A stretch of 64,000 nucleotides of DNA from Dolomedes plantarius (GCA_907164885.2 OU015496.1:134310196-134374195); one strand, 5' to 3'. Counted from the stretch's first letter, positions 1-11,497 are shown. The notes: generated by a model from the letters alone, not told the origin. Numbers and translations: made by a program.

Positions 1-158
1 AAGACGCTACCTGTTTCAGGGTGTAATCTTTCTGGTTAGCAAGTTCACCTGTTTTGGGAATTTCGCTTTTGTATTTTAAATATATTTTCAAAACCCTCTA
101 GTAATATTTCCATTTTTTCAATATGCCCAACACAGCATATCACTTTTACAGATTTTAC

Positions 159-164
<6 letters not shown>

Positions 165-204
<40 letters not shown>
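165..204. repeat. (TA)n microsatellite
   Basis: About 20 uninterrupted TA units. The rest of bases 1-528 is AT-rich sequence in which I see no gene. Confidence 0.95.
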
Positions 205-208
<4 letters not shown>

Positions 209-528
209 ATATTTCTTTATATAATGTTTTATTAGATATATATATATAATGTTTTTATTAGAATAATTACAAATCGATGTTCCCAACTGGCTTCTGACAA
301 ATATGTAACCCGCATTTTCTAGGATTTAATTTTTCCCTGAATATCACTGGAGACATTCTAAATGGAAATATTATGTTCATTATAACAGGTTTCTAAGAAA
401 TGTGTACCCCGTTATTAATGATATTCAATTTCTACGTCAGTATCCCAGGAAACAATGTTTACAGGGATATATTATGTTTTGTTGGCTATCTTTTGTTTGG
501 AAGTTAAATACATATAAATATCTCTATC

Positions 529-554
529 TGTCTATCTATCTATCTATCTATCTA

Positions 555-642
<88 letters not shown>
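529..642. repeat. (TATC)n-(TA)n compound microsatellite
   Basis: A tetranucleotide TATC run passes into a pure (TA)n run. The array stops exactly at the TA that flanks the following transposon and resumes at 1215, so the element sits inside what was one array. The IYIY-type reading frame here is an artefact of the repeat. Confidence 0.95.
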
Positions 643-645
<3 letters not shown>

Positions 646-1211
646 GTATCCCTCCTATAACACTGTAGATAGGTTCCTAGAAAATGCCCCTGTTGTGTGA
701 AACCGTGTTATATGAGACCCAGATCCAGTAGAGAAAAGGGGGGTTACGTTTCGAAAACTTATTAAAAACAAACATTTTTTTTAAAATTCCATATAAACAA
801 CTTAATTTTTATTAAAAATAGAAATGTATGTATAACACAAAACGAAAATAAAAAAAATATTATTTTCATTTAATGCGACCTTAATTTAATAAATTTCTTC
901 CTCATCACTGCTCAGTACAATCAAGCGGAAAAGTTTTTTCGGTTGAACCATATCACCTTCACTATCAGAACCTTTTTCTTCATTTAGATTTTTTTCATCT
1001 TCTATCTTATTTATACATTTTCCTGTAAAGCCACTATAGTTCATTATTCCTTCCCGTCATTATTTTAAGGTCATTTAGTTTTTAAATGTGTTAAACAAAA
1101 ATCATGTTATATAGTGCTGTAGTAGTACTGTGTTGCACAAAGGTTTCCGCAATTTTTTTAATCGTTTAGAGCGAAACCATGTTGTAAGATGCCGTGCTGT
1201 AGAAGGGCTAC

Positions 1212-1214
<3 letters not shown>
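643..1214. mobile_element. pogo/Tigger-like MITE in a TA array
   Basis: The left end reads CAGGTATCCCTCCTATAACAC. The right end, read inverted, is CAGGTAGCCCTTCTACAGCAC. Both ends are flanked by TA, the Tc1/mariner/pogo target duplication. At 572 bp this is an internally deleted, non-autonomous copy. It still holds a transposase tail at 886-1053 on the minus strand, so its parent was autonomous. Confidence 0.8.
886..1053 (-). pseudogene. pogo/Tigger transposase C-terminal tail (fragment)
   Basis: The minus-strand frame from about 1053 to the TAA at 886-888 gives an open acidic tail of about 50 residues. It contains NEEKGSDSEGD and ends LSSDEEEIY before the stop. Acidic, serine/glutamate-rich C-termini are typical of pogo/Tigger transposases, and the fragment lies inside a MITE with pogo-like termini. 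No DNA-binding or DDE domain is left. The frame is closed just upstream by a TGA. The assignment rests on composition plus the flanking termini and not on a catalytic motif. Confidence 0.5.

Positions 1215-1246
<32 letters not shown>
1215..1246. repeat. (TA)n microsatellite
   Basis: Continuation of the 529-642 array on the other side of the MITE. Confidence 0.95.
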
Positions 1247-1256
<10 letters not shown>

Positions 1257-1806
1257 CTAGTAATTTCTTAATTCAACACTCTTAGCATTTAAAAACTATT
1301 AATTCCTCACTTTACTATTCAAAATTACATATCCTTTTTTAATCCCTTAAGTTATTTAATTCCCTTTGGGAATTCGCGTTAAATTCCTTTATTACAGCCT
1401 TAGGCAATATCATCAAAGATGGCGGTCTTTTTTAACTAAAGGGACGCTTCGTAGCGTCAGTACAAGTTTAAATCAGTTCTGCACATCAACAACAACTTTA
1501 AACCAATCAACTATTAAGACACACCCTTTAATCACGTGATGGGGTGAAGTTTATATAAATCTTGACGTCCGGAAGTAGGACGGATTCCTGTACTTTCTCT
1601 TGCTGCATCCATACCGACGGTTCGGTCGGTGATCTCAATAAAATGTAGTACGAAAAAGTTGTGTTTTGATTTGTGTCCGAGGGTTGAGATGAAATGCGGG
1701 AATGGATTAAAATATTTGTGATGCACGGCCGGGCGACAAGTCATCAATTTTAACATCAAAACTATGCCACTCAGCCCTTCCTTCGTCGGCCCGCGCCCGT
1801 GCTATT
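1247..1806 (+). mobile_element. solo-LTR-like repeat, copy 1
   Basis: Related copies lie at about 53,200-53,530 (direct) and 53,610-53,965 (inverted). It has the layout of a retroelement LTR on the plus strand: a CCAAT motif near 1503, the TATA box TTTATATAAA near 1550, and AATAAA near 1637. A U5-like end follows, containing GATGCACGGCCGGGCGACAA and GCCCTTCCTTCGTCGGCCCG, and runs straight into a (TA)n array. No adjacent coding region was found, and terminal TG/CA and a target duplication could not be fixed. Confidence 0.6.
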
Positions 1807-1824
1807 TATATATATATATATATA
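1807..1824. repeat. (TA)n microsatellite
   Basis: Short TA run abutting the U5-like end of the LTR-like repeat. Confidence 0.9.
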
Positions 1825-2638
1825 AGTTATGCCAAAAAAGCATACCTCATTATCTAATTTAATTTGTGCGAAAATTCATTAATTTTACTAAACACTTTTA
1901 AACTTTTTGTAATTTTTATGTTACACTCAGTCGACCTCAGAGATGAAAATGAGAGAAAATCGCCAGCTAGCAATTTTAGACTACAGGGCTTATTAGGCAA
2001 CGTTATTAGACAACAACGTAACTGCAGAATTTGCTAGTCTAATCACAATCCTGACCACAAGGAGGTACCACTTTGAAAATTTGAATAATGAAGTGACGTA
2101 TAATTTTTTTTTACATCTACTCTCATCAAGGAGTTTCTTACTTTTGATGATTAGAAATTTTAAAAAGTAGTCAACCTCTCATTTTTCATTATATATTATA
2201 TAAAATGTATAATTTCTCCTACACAGAGAGGCTGAGTTTTTGTTTTTGCAACCAATCCATCATTTTTTAAACATAGAGCGCTTTACATTATTGTCGGTGA
2301 TTTTTTTTAATCCAGACATGTTACACTGAAGGAAAGATGAAGCATCCATTTAAATTGATAAGTCAAACAATATATCAATTTAAAATAAAAACAGCAGTAA
2401 GAGAAGCAATATTTCATGTATATATATCTAGGGAATAAAAACACCTCAGACATCCAATATGTGATGCATAAATTCTCTATGAAATCATTCTCACCTTCAC
2501 TATAGTATAAATATATCTCAACAGAAGTCTCAGACATTAACTATTATACGAATTAATTTTCAATAAAACATTGGGACAAAGATGAATTTTTAATGTGTTG
2601 TTATTCTGAATAAACTCTAGTATTGGTACATTTTGATC
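1825..2638. other. AT-rich intergenic sequence, nothing recognised
   Basis: Only short random reading frames. No splice-framed exon, RNA gene or element terminus was seen. Confidence 0.6.
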
Positions 2639-2640
2639 TA

Positions 2641-3391
2641 CAGGGTGGTCATAAAAAAAAACTTTGCCGATATATGGCCCTCTAGCAGACATTCCGTTCA
2701 ACCTGTCGAGATGAGATTTCAGATATAGTTTTTAAGGGATATGAGCTCGGGATTCTGCGAATGGCAACAGCATGGCGCTGACGCTTACGGTTATTGGTAC
2801 AGAAACTCGAAATTTTCAAACGGCAACGCCCACTTTTTCCCGCCGCAAAATGATCAGCGCATGCGAAAACCCTAAAAAGCGTTGGAACGGTACGTGTATC
2901 GCAAAAACCGGACGCGTTATGCACAAACAAAAAAACAGCTCTGCGAATGGCTAACAAAAACACGATCAGAGAGATTTTTATCGGTTTTCTACGCTGAATA
3001 TCTGGCGAACGGTGCTCTGTGATTGGTGTCTAGCCTCTGTCATATGCGAATTTCCCCGTGCACCCCCCGATCGTCTCTTTGTTGACCGTTCATAGAGGTG
3101 TTTTTCGTGCGTGCATAACGCGTCCTTTTTTTGTGATAAACGTACCTTTCGAACGCTTTTTAGGGTTTTCGCATGCACTGATCATTTTTTTCAAAACGGG
3201 GCGTTGCCTTTCGAAAATTTTGAGTTTCTATACCTATAACCATAACCATGAGCGTCACTGTGTTGCCGTTCTCAGAATCCCAAGCTCATTCCTCTGAATA
3301 ACTATATCTGAAATTTCATTTCGGTAGGTTGAACGGAACGGCCGCTAGAGTTCCATATATCGGCAATTTTTTTTTTTTTATAACCACTCTG
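2641..3391. mobile_element. Foldback (long inverted repeat) MITE, Tc1/mariner type
   Basis: The left arm (2641 to ~2970) and right arm (~3060 to 3391) are inverted copies of each other over some 320 bases. The termini are CAGGGTGGTCATAAAAA and, inverted, CAGAGTGGTTATAAAAA, flanked by TA at 2639-2640 and 3392-3393. Shared internal blocks include GCATGCGAAAACCCTAAAAA and GCCGATATATGG. There is no transposase. The overlapping reading frames here are mirror images of one another and are not genes. Confidence 0.85.
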
Positions 3392-3569
3392 TATTTTTTT
3401 TCTCATCTTTGATTTAGAATCTGTCTAATAAAAGAATTCATGTATAACACTATTTTTTCATAATAGCTTTTACTGAAGTATTACTGCGTAAAGGAATGTT
3501 TTTTTTCCATTTTCGAAGATGAACCTGTTTATGCCTCCCAGTCAAGAGCAAATAAACTACTTGAAGTAT

Positions 3570-4210
3570 GTAAAAGTGTAAATTGTATCCTTGAAGAGTA
3601 ATGTAAAGAAATATTAATTTTTGGAAAAAATTAACGCAAGAAATGTAGAATTTCCTTTAAAATAATAAAAAAATTATTTTTTCTTCCTACTTGAAATTTA
3701 ATATTAATTTAGGATAATTTCATTAAAGCCTTTTATAATTAGACCTGCAATTTTTTAGAGTTGAGCAAAAACAAATAGTAATTTTATGATAGGTAAGACC
3801 TCAAAGAATAAACACAATAACTTGTATAAGTAAATATTTATAAATGATTTACTCGTGTACATATATCAATTTAAGTGCAATGTATTGCCGAAAGATATTT
3901 ATAAGCATTTATTCTAGAACATATTTGCTAAGAGAAATATATCAAAGTGTGAACTGCGTGACTGAAGAATAATATAAAGACATTTTATTTTTCGGAAAAT
4001 AAATTCTCAATTTTTTTTCAGCTTGGATATTTAAATTAATTTAGAATAATTTCATTAAAACATTAATAATTTTATAAAAGATAAAACCTCCAAGAATAAT
4101 ACTAAGACTTTATGCATAAATAAACATTTAAAAAATGTTTAAATAGTGTACATACAGCATTCTATTGCTGAAAAAATATTTATTGCAGTCATTTACTGAA
4201 CTTTTTTTAA
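3570..4210. repeat. Degenerate tandem duplication, period ~373 bp
   Basis: Blocks in 3570-3930 (AAAGTGTAAATTG, GACCTCAAAGAATAAACAC, GTGTACATATATC, TATTGCCGAAAGATATTTAT) recur in order in 3944-4210 in diverged form. No coding potential was seen. Confidence 0.6.
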
Positions 4211-4284
4211 AATTTCCAATGGGAAGAATTACAGGACAACAGATATCAAAAAGACAAAAATACAAGAACAAAATAAAAAATGAC

Positions 4285-4845
4285 ATCAGTAAGTCCATCA
4301 ACTTCAGTCTGGCAATTCAATAACGCTCCCATAAAGAAACGGGGGGTAGAACAGAACAAGAAGCAAAGTGAGGCATGTCCATTTCATCCTGGTTATCACA
4401 CAGGAGACAAAGAGGGGCGGGAGCCAAGTTAATTCTGTGAAGGTTTCTGCGGAGGCAATCATGGCCAGAAAAAGCCGTAGTATTGCCACAGATTTACATA
4501 TAGGCCACCATGGAGATGGACATGGACATACCAGGCCTTGTGACGTCTTCTAACGGCAACTACCTGTGAGAAGAAACATCTGAGGGTATTTTTGACTATC
4601 GTCTTGATGGTATGGTGTGCCAAAGCCTGGTTGTTTCTCAGCAAAAGAGAAGCCCCCTTTTTCGCCAGGAAGTCAGCAGCCTCGTTCCCCTCGATTCCGC
4701 AGTGGGCCGGGATTCACTGCAAGACAACCGGCAACCGTTCCAGATGGTTAACACAGTCATGAATATCTTTGGATCGAGAGAAACATGGGGAGTCAATAGC
4801 CTGAAGAACTGCTCTCGAATCTGACTTACTGAACTTAGATATTTG
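4285..4845 (-). pseudogene. LINE (non-LTR retrotransposon) RNase H and zinc-knuckle remnant
   Basis: Read on the minus strand, the segment begins with SDSRAVLQAI, the second-Asp region of a LINE-encoded RNase H. After an in-frame stop it continues IPAHCGIEGNEAADFLAKKG, the conserved C-terminal RNase H motif, in which the final Asp of AAD is catalytic. Further along, in a shifted frame, come GHDCLRRNLHRI and CLLCDNQDEMDMPHFASC, the Cys/His knuckle that ends many arthropod LINE ORF2 proteins, and then LWERY followed by a stop. At least one frameshift and two stops make it dead. The reverse transcriptase and endonuclease are absent, as expected for a fragment. Confidence 0.8.
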
Positions 4846-4849
4846 TTAT

Positions 4850-6335
4850 TTTTCCTCAAAAAACAACAGAAAAGTATGTCTGTGTCAGTTATATAAGGTA
4901 AGAATCGCTCACCGTTCATTCCAGGCTGCCACTGAACGGAAGTTATCCTAATTAAACCACACACTCAAAGGAACAACGTTACATCTTGATACACGAACAA
5001 ATAACATTTAATAATGACGAGACGACAATTTACACAGAACTTATACATATATTAATAGATCTTATCCGGTTTAAATCAAATTACCGAAGACCTCCCTTGT
5101 ATCTATAGAACATAACCGAAGGGGGTCTCGTATCTCGTACATCCGTTTTTCAACTGCGTCGTGCCAAAATTACACATCACATCTTACATAAAAAGTATTA
5201 AAATGGGTATAACTATAAATGGACCACATGGAACTGTACTGGTATTTTACAATGTAATTATTTCATAATCATATTTCAAATGTGCATCTTATTTACATCA
5301 TATTTGATAATTACCAGTTTCATAAACTTTGTAAATGCAGAAATATTTTAGGCGGTATTTCAGATCTATATTTAAACATAACATTACAATTTATCTGGAA
5401 TAAAATTTCATTTTGAATACAATAGATGAAATTATGCATTATATGTTTATTCAAATTTCAAATACCAATTCTTGAAGAAATGTTTACAAATTTTCATTAA
5501 AACCCGCAGTAAAATTCAATTATTCAATTATCTCGACTGATGGGATTTTATACTGCTATCTTTAGAGTATTCCTCATGCTTCATTCATATAACATTGTAT
5601 TTTCAAACAAATATTTCAAAATTTGCATTTTTCAAAACAAGCTCCAAGAAGGTTCTCTCAAAGATTTATATATATTTAGAGTAATAGTTAAAATATTTCA
5701 GACAGTTTATGTAACTTTAGAAATAATTAAACATTTCTCAAGCATAGTTGTCTTTCAAATGGTTAATTACACAGGCCTGCGAAATTGAAGTTTTTGAAAA
5801 ATACAAGAGAAGTTTTCGCTGATTTTTATGTTATTTGGTGTGCTGATTTCGAAATTGACCTCCATTTTTTTCAATCACATTAGGATTTCTTGTAAAATAG
5901 ATGTGGATATTTTTGCTAAAATCCAATTTGAAAAGAAATTCTCTTGAACAATTTTGCATGTTCTATCTGTCAACAGTGGTTTTTATACATTTAAATCTAT
6001 ATAAAATAACCGATTCTTTGTGAGGCTAATTGATTTTTCAGCAATCGATTATTTTTTATAGGTTTAAATGAATGAAAACCTCTGCTGCCAAATCGCACTA
6101 GCCGCCTCTGATCGAGAGGAAAACAAAAAGTTACCTTGAGTTTAAACTTTTTACATCAAATTATGATGCAGTTTCTAGAAGAAAATCACCAACATACTAT
6201 TTTAATATTTTTTGATTAAGATAACTTACATAAAATAGACAATTGACAAAGAGGAACAAATATTATGTACGTGTACATGAAAGTATGAAACAAATTTTAA
6301 AATGAGTAAAAAACAAGACAAAACAAAAAAAGAGT
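4850..6335. other. AT-rich intergenic sequence with one imperfect hairpin
   Basis: No gene recognised. Positions ~5979-6081 form an inverted repeat with arms of about 38 bases (GGTTTTTATACATTTAAAT and its mirror). Confidence 0.55.
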
Positions 6336-6339
6336 TCTA

Positions 6340-7995
6340 TTAAAGTACGTACTCTTTTTCCTTTGAAACTTCTTTTGACGCTCTTCTTTTATGTTCAATC
6401 TCAGGCCTATCTCGTGTTAGCATCCAACAGTAGTCGGCGAGCTTGTTCTTGTCCCATCTTCCTTGATATTTGCACACCTTATCTTTGATGGCTTGGTGGA
6501 ACCTTTCATCCTGTTCTTCGCTGACTGATCTCAAATTATCGGGGGAAAAGTATACATGTGAGTGAAGGAAATTTAATTTGACACTCATGGAGCAACCCAA
6601 CGTTTGAAATTTGTCCAGCATATTCATAACGATTGCTTAATAGTCAGGATCATTATAATTACCCAGAAATTTGCTGACGACATCTTTGAAGGCAACCCAA
6701 GATTCTTTTTCCTTTCATGTCATGCTAGTCTCAAATTCTTTATTCTTCATAAGCTAGCAGATATCTGGACCAACAAAGATTCCCTCTTTCAACTTCGCTT
6801 AGGATAAACCCGGAAACTTTTTGCACAGGTATTTGAAACAATCGACATCTTTTGGAATAGCCTTGACAAACTGCTTCATTACACCTAATTTTATATGCAG
6901 AGGGGGTAACAATACTTTTTTGGATCAACTAAGCTGTTCAGAATCCCATTATTGGTGCCTGGTTCAAGATTTTGTCTTTTCGGCCATTCTTTTTTGACCC
7001 AATATTGAGCCTTATCACGGCTGTCCCACTCACAAATGAAATATGGGAACTTTGTATATCAGCCTTGTTGACCAAGAAGCATGAAGATAACTTTCAAATC
7101 AGCGCAAATGGTGCAACCGTGGTCGGCATATTTTATTTTGATGAGTACGAGAGCCAGGTTTCCATAGCGTTATTTTAAATGCACCGAGTGTCCAATTGGT
7201 ACAGATGCATACTGGCTTCCATCATGAAGAAGGACAGCTTTAAAGCTCCTTTTGGATGAATCTATAAACAGCCTCCATTCATCTTTATCGTAGGTGATAT
7301 TAAATTTGCTCATCAATCCCAGAACATCAGAACAATTGACCAGGTTCTCCTCTTCCTCAAAGTACTTAACAAATTCCTTTTCTCGATTCCTGTACCAATA
7401 AAAAGAGGTTTCTTTGGCCAATAAGTTTTTTATTTCAATCTGGAGCCCAACAATACAGCTGCCTGTTTCAAAAGGCCCAGATCTCTAGTCAGATCATAAA
7501 GTTCAACCTGAGAGAAGGGCTGAGGTGAATCGCCTCCAGAGGGCTTATATTCGGTAGCAGAGCCTTTAACTTCGGGATGTTCCGAATCTGAAGACTCTGA
7601 AGAGATGACTGGCAATTTAGTTATAGGCAAAGACACTAGCACACTAGGTCCATGAGGAACGTGGCGTATGGCCGATGGAATGTTATCAGGATAAGAGATT
7701 AGTTTTTAATTTTTGCGGTTATACCCACGGACAAGGCAGGAACAAACGTAACAATGATCAGAGTAGTTTTTCGCCTCCCTCGATGTCATAGGAATTCCAA
7801 ATCGTAAAGCAGTCTTCTTTCCTTTGAGCCATAAGCGTAGATCATTCAGATACTGCACAAAAACTTTATGAGGAGCCTACGATTTGTCCTGATCTCCGAG
7901 TTTCATGCCAAAATACGCAAGATAAAGTTGTCTTACATAGTCTGTAATGCTAGGGGAGGTGTCACAGAGGGGTATTTTGTAGGTTACACCGCGGT
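6340..7995 (-). pseudogene. Broken copy of a conserved repetitive protein family of unknown function
   Basis: On the minus strand, pieces in at least three frames appear in a consistent order. They are TDYVRQLYLAYFGMKLGDQD; DHCYVCSCLVRGYNRKN; a Ser/Glu-rich linker; DEWRLFIDSSKRSFKAVLLH; ICEWDSRDKAQYWVKKEWP; LVDPKKVLLPPLHIKLGVMK; and LGCSMSVKLNFLHSHVYF, then SVSEEQDERFHQ, YQGRW and ADYCWML. From memory, these blocks match a family of several hundred residues found in many copies in arthropod and cnidarian genomes and annotated only as hypothetical proteins. Cys pairs, an FxCEWDSR block and an FHQ motif are conserved. Several frameshifts and stops show that this copy is dead. I see no terminal repeats, so whether it belongs to a transposon is open. 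Confidence 0.65.
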
Positions 7996-8771
7996 AGAAT
8001 GATGGTCAGGCAGGGAGGGAAGAAATTCAACGCCGAAAAAAAATTATGGCAAATGTTTATAAAAATGCAAGCAGAATTGAATTTTTTCAGAAAATGTGAC
8101 GTGATATAAAATTTTCATTATTTTTTTTAAAATCATCACCAAAAAAATTCATAAAGTTTAGTTATCAATTCGCTTGTATTTTTTTCATCGCAGGCCTGTG
8201 TATTAACAAGAAGCAGACTATTTTATAATTTTTATCAATAGTTATGCACTTAGGAAAAAGAATTGTGAATGAAAAATAAAATATTAAAAAGAATAAAACA
8301 GGTTTCATAATTTATTCAAAAAAATTTGTCTGAAGCTATCAAATTTTTAAATAATTTACAAAAACTATTTTATAATCCCCTTCAAATTTTATATTTTAAT
8401 CATTCACCGTATTATTAAGTTCTTAAATGTATGATTTTGATTCTTTTTTAACTCGATGATTCCTAAGTAATATCAACTGATTTATTTTAACTCTTTCATT
8501 GTATTTCATGATTTTTTTAAGTTAAATTAATTAAAATACTAAAACTTCTTATATCTATTTAAATATAAAGAAAAATTATTAGCTCTTTGTTGAAGAGATT
8601 AAATCATTATTTCATAACTGTAACGGACGTCGTTGCAGAGTTTTAATAATCCCATAATCTTTTATATGAATGTGGAAAAATAGAATGCATTGATTAAAAT
8701 TTCTGCAGTGTCATGACTTTGTCGAAAACATGTATTACATGATATTGCATACTCCTTAGAGCAGCTTTAAA
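7996..8771. other. AT-rich intergenic sequence, nothing recognised
   Basis: No gene, RNA or repeat terminus was seen between the pseudogene and the LTR element. Confidence 0.5.
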
Positions 8772-9108
8772 AGGTTATAGAGAATAGCTACTTCTACCCA
8801 GACTTGGGTGTATATAATTTGAAGTGGCACTCTAAATGAATTTGATACAAACAAAGTTTATACATGAAACAATGTTTATTGAATTCGTTGCACATATAGA
8901 TTTTGCTTTTACAGCAATAAGCATACGTACTACTTGTACGGAATATATATTAGCATTCAATAAAAATACACTTTGCAATACTCACAAACTAGAGAGTCAA
9001 ACCAGCAGTTCTGCCACGTAAACTTTGGGCCCCCTAAGCAGTAGCGCAGGATAGCACCTGAAGCTGCTTACCTCGTAGCTCCGTTTCGCTTATCTATCGA
9101 CTTTAAAA

Positions 9109-11336
9109 CCCATTAATGCCCAACATCGAATTCTTTAATTTTCTTTACCTAATTATGTTCGTACAGGTGCAAAATGAACTGAAAAAATAATAAAAAAATT
9201 CCTGCATTAAAATTTTAATTTTTATTCAAAATAATGTTACCGTCCTATAAAAAGGACGCTAGGCACGGGAGGGTACAGGTTTTACACAAACACTTCAACC
9301 CTTAGATTTTCTAAAACTATTCCTTTTAATGTCGTTTTTAGATAAATAAACGCATGAAACCAATGGAACTCTGCGAAAAAATGTATAATAAAATAAACAC
9401 AAGGTTTTTAAATTGTATTTTAATCATTTAAAAGAAATCAAAACAATTTAAAATGCTGAAAATGTCAAAAATAATAGCTTAAAACGCCCAAATTTAATAA
9501 ATTATGTCTTATGATAAATTTTACACACTTTTATATTTAAATTTACATATAAAAGGGGCTTATTAAAATACAAAATAATGAAAAAAACTATTCGTAATTT
9601 TTTTTTTACACAATTTATATACAAGCTATTTTGTGCGAAAGATTTCAAAGCATTTATCATGCAATCCAACTAAACATTTATTGCATTTTCTTGTGGATTT
9701 TTTGCCACAGTAGGCGCATCTTATCTGTTTTGGATTCACAACGATTAAATGATCTTTTCCGCCATACCGGACATCACCAGACACTCTTTTTGAAAGTTTT
9801 TTTTTGTTTCCCTGCAGCCAGACTGTTATTTGGTCCCTTACTGTACTTAGAAAAATATGTCTGACAGATTTCTCTTCTAAAGTGGAGGAGATCCATTCTG
9901 TTACTGTCATTAGAAGGGCATAATCTGTACAATAGCCACGCATTTTGGATTGATGCTCTAAGCTAAACAAAATCAGAGGCCACCACCATTTTTTAGACCG
10001 TATGGAACACTGGTATTGTGCCAGATTTTGATCCATTTGATCGGTACCTCCCATAAATTTATTATATTGAGACACAATATACGGTTGGTCAATCTCTATA
10101 AATCTTTTATCAATATTCGACCAGCGTTTGGCCTGAGCTACAGGTTCAATACCATAATGGTTAGACGCCAAAGTAACGACAGTATTGTCATTCCACCGAA
10201 CCATTTTAAAATTTTTGCTGTTCTGAAAATCAAAACTTCCCCATCTCTTCTTTTTAACAGATTTAACATCTCCAAGTGGACATTTTTTAGTTCTATTAAC
10301 CCGTATAGTGCCAGTCATCGGTAACTTCATTAGATGGTGGGTCCAAATAAATATCCGCTTCATGGAATATATCATTATCAGATAACTCTGTCATTAAAGC
10401 TAATGCCTCTCCAAGGTCAAACTCGAAATATAAACAAAAATATAAATAAGAGCTTTAAAACTTATCGATTGCTCATTTCAGTATATTTAGAAACAAATAT
10501 AATTTGGATTAAAAGACAAAACTCTTAAAATTTATTAAATTATAGACATTTAAAGTACACATATTTTTAAAAAATCCAGACAATTACTTATGTACTTCGT
10601 AATTTTTCTTTATTTTTTAAAATCACTAAATACAGAACACATCCTTTGATTAAAATTTTTGTATTTAAGAGGCTAATTTGTTAATACGTTCATTTCATTA
10701 TCAAGAGGCTAATATTTCTCTTAAATAAGAAATTTTTTTAATCATTCCTTAATCGACAGAACATTTATTTTTAAATTATTTTCATAAATAAGGAATACTC
10801 AATAATCTTTATTTATAAAAATGATTTATAACATCATTTTTCTGAAAATAAATAGCATTTCCTTTTCTCTATGGTAATAAAACATCATAAATTGAGAAAA
10901 AAAGACGCATTCGTATAGCGGAACAGGTCAGAAAAACATGTACCCATTCGTGCCTAGCGTCCTATATATAGAACGCTACGCAAAAGAAAATATAACAGTG
11001 TTAAAAAATAATTTTAACAATTTTGAAAAATACATATTTAAGAAAAGAGTATTGACTGTGATAACAGCATAAAATATTTTCGTAACATTGGAAAACAATA
11101 AAATAAACTTACTTTTTGTGTGACGCTCTTTTGAAAACCTAAAAACCGACTAACTCTGACTTTAGACCCTCAAAGCAGAAATAGAACATTAATGTAGTGC
11201 TACCAACTGATGGATAATAAGAAATACAACACTTTATCATGATATTCTGCTATTTGGATCGAAAAAAATTGAAAATTCAATGATTTAGAGCTTATTATGT
11301 AAGCGTCCTTTTAAAAGGACGCTAGGCACTAATGGG
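9109..11336 (-). mobile_element. piggyBac-like element inserted in the LTR
   Basis: Termini CCCATTAATGCC and, at the right, GGCACTAATGGG form an inverted pair. TTAA flanks the right end (11337-11340) and lies two bases outside the left end (9103-9106). TTAA is the piggyBac target. Palindromic blocks such as GCGTCCTTTTAAAAGGACGC occur near the ends and inside (about 9242, 10952 and 11303), and are possible transposase-binding repeats. At 2.2 kb with a 5'-truncated transposase it is non-autonomous. Confidence 0.85.
9626..10375 (-). pseudogene. piggyBac transposase, N-terminally truncated
   Basis: This open frame of 249 codons carries the C-terminal half of a PGBD/piggyBac transposase (DDE_Tnp_1_7 family). 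In order it has GTIRVNRTKKCPLGD, MVRWNDNTVVTLASN, FMGGTDQMDQNL (the conserved GGxDxxD with the last catalytic Asp), IRSKKWWWPL, and a C-terminal cysteine-rich zinc-binding domain (CAYCGKKSTRKC, CLVGLHDKC). Full-length proteins have about 550-600 residues; the N-terminal half with the first two catalytic Asp residues is missing. The start shown is only the first Met of the surviving frame. The retained part has no internal stop, so the insertion is fairly young, but it cannot encode an active enzyme. Confidence 0.9.
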
Positions 11337-11474
11337 TTAACAACCTTTATATTAATCAAGCTGCATGGTATTTATACCAAGCGCGTATGCCAAAATTAGC
11401 ATATATCAAGCAGCTTCTTTAATTTATTCACTCAAAAGTTCGATTCTTGTGAATCGAATCATGTATACCTTACA

Positions 11475-11497
11475 TTGGCCTCCCTCGAAAACAAAAT
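11475..11497 (-). promoter_or_regulatory. Polypurine tract of the LTR retrotransposon
   Basis: On the minus strand, TTTTCGAGGGAGGCCAA directly precedes the TG of the 3' LTR, the position expected for the plus-strand DNA primer. Confidence 0.55.

Larger units (their letters stand above)
8776..11474 (-). repeat. 3' LTR of the retrotransposon, split by piggyBac insertion
   Basis: Bases 8776-9106 match 14123-14440, and bases 11341-11474 match the rest of the 5' LTR. The two halves resume the same sequence across the inserted piggyBac element. The small open frame at 8836-9021 is duplicated in the other LTR and is a by-product. Confidence 0.85.

Noticed and set aside
402..668. Reading frames made of alternating Ile-Tyr (also at 23,205-23,811, 44,572, 45,440, 49,065, 51,116, 52,819, 61,968)
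   Set aside because: They are translations of (TA)n microsatellites plus flanks and not genes.
2682..3297. Four overlapping protein-like frames on both strands
   Set aside because: They lie in the two inverted arms of a foldback element and mirror each other.
4368..4824. Plus-strand frames near the LINE remnant
   Set aside because: Antisense to the RNase H fragment, which has clear motifs on the minus strand.
8836..9021. 61-codon ORF, also present at 14,184-14,369
   Set aside because: It is duplicated because it lies in the two LTRs of one retrotransposon; no protein similarity.
9631..10324. Plus-strand frames over the piggyBac gene
   Set aside because: Opposite-strand shadows of the transposase frame.
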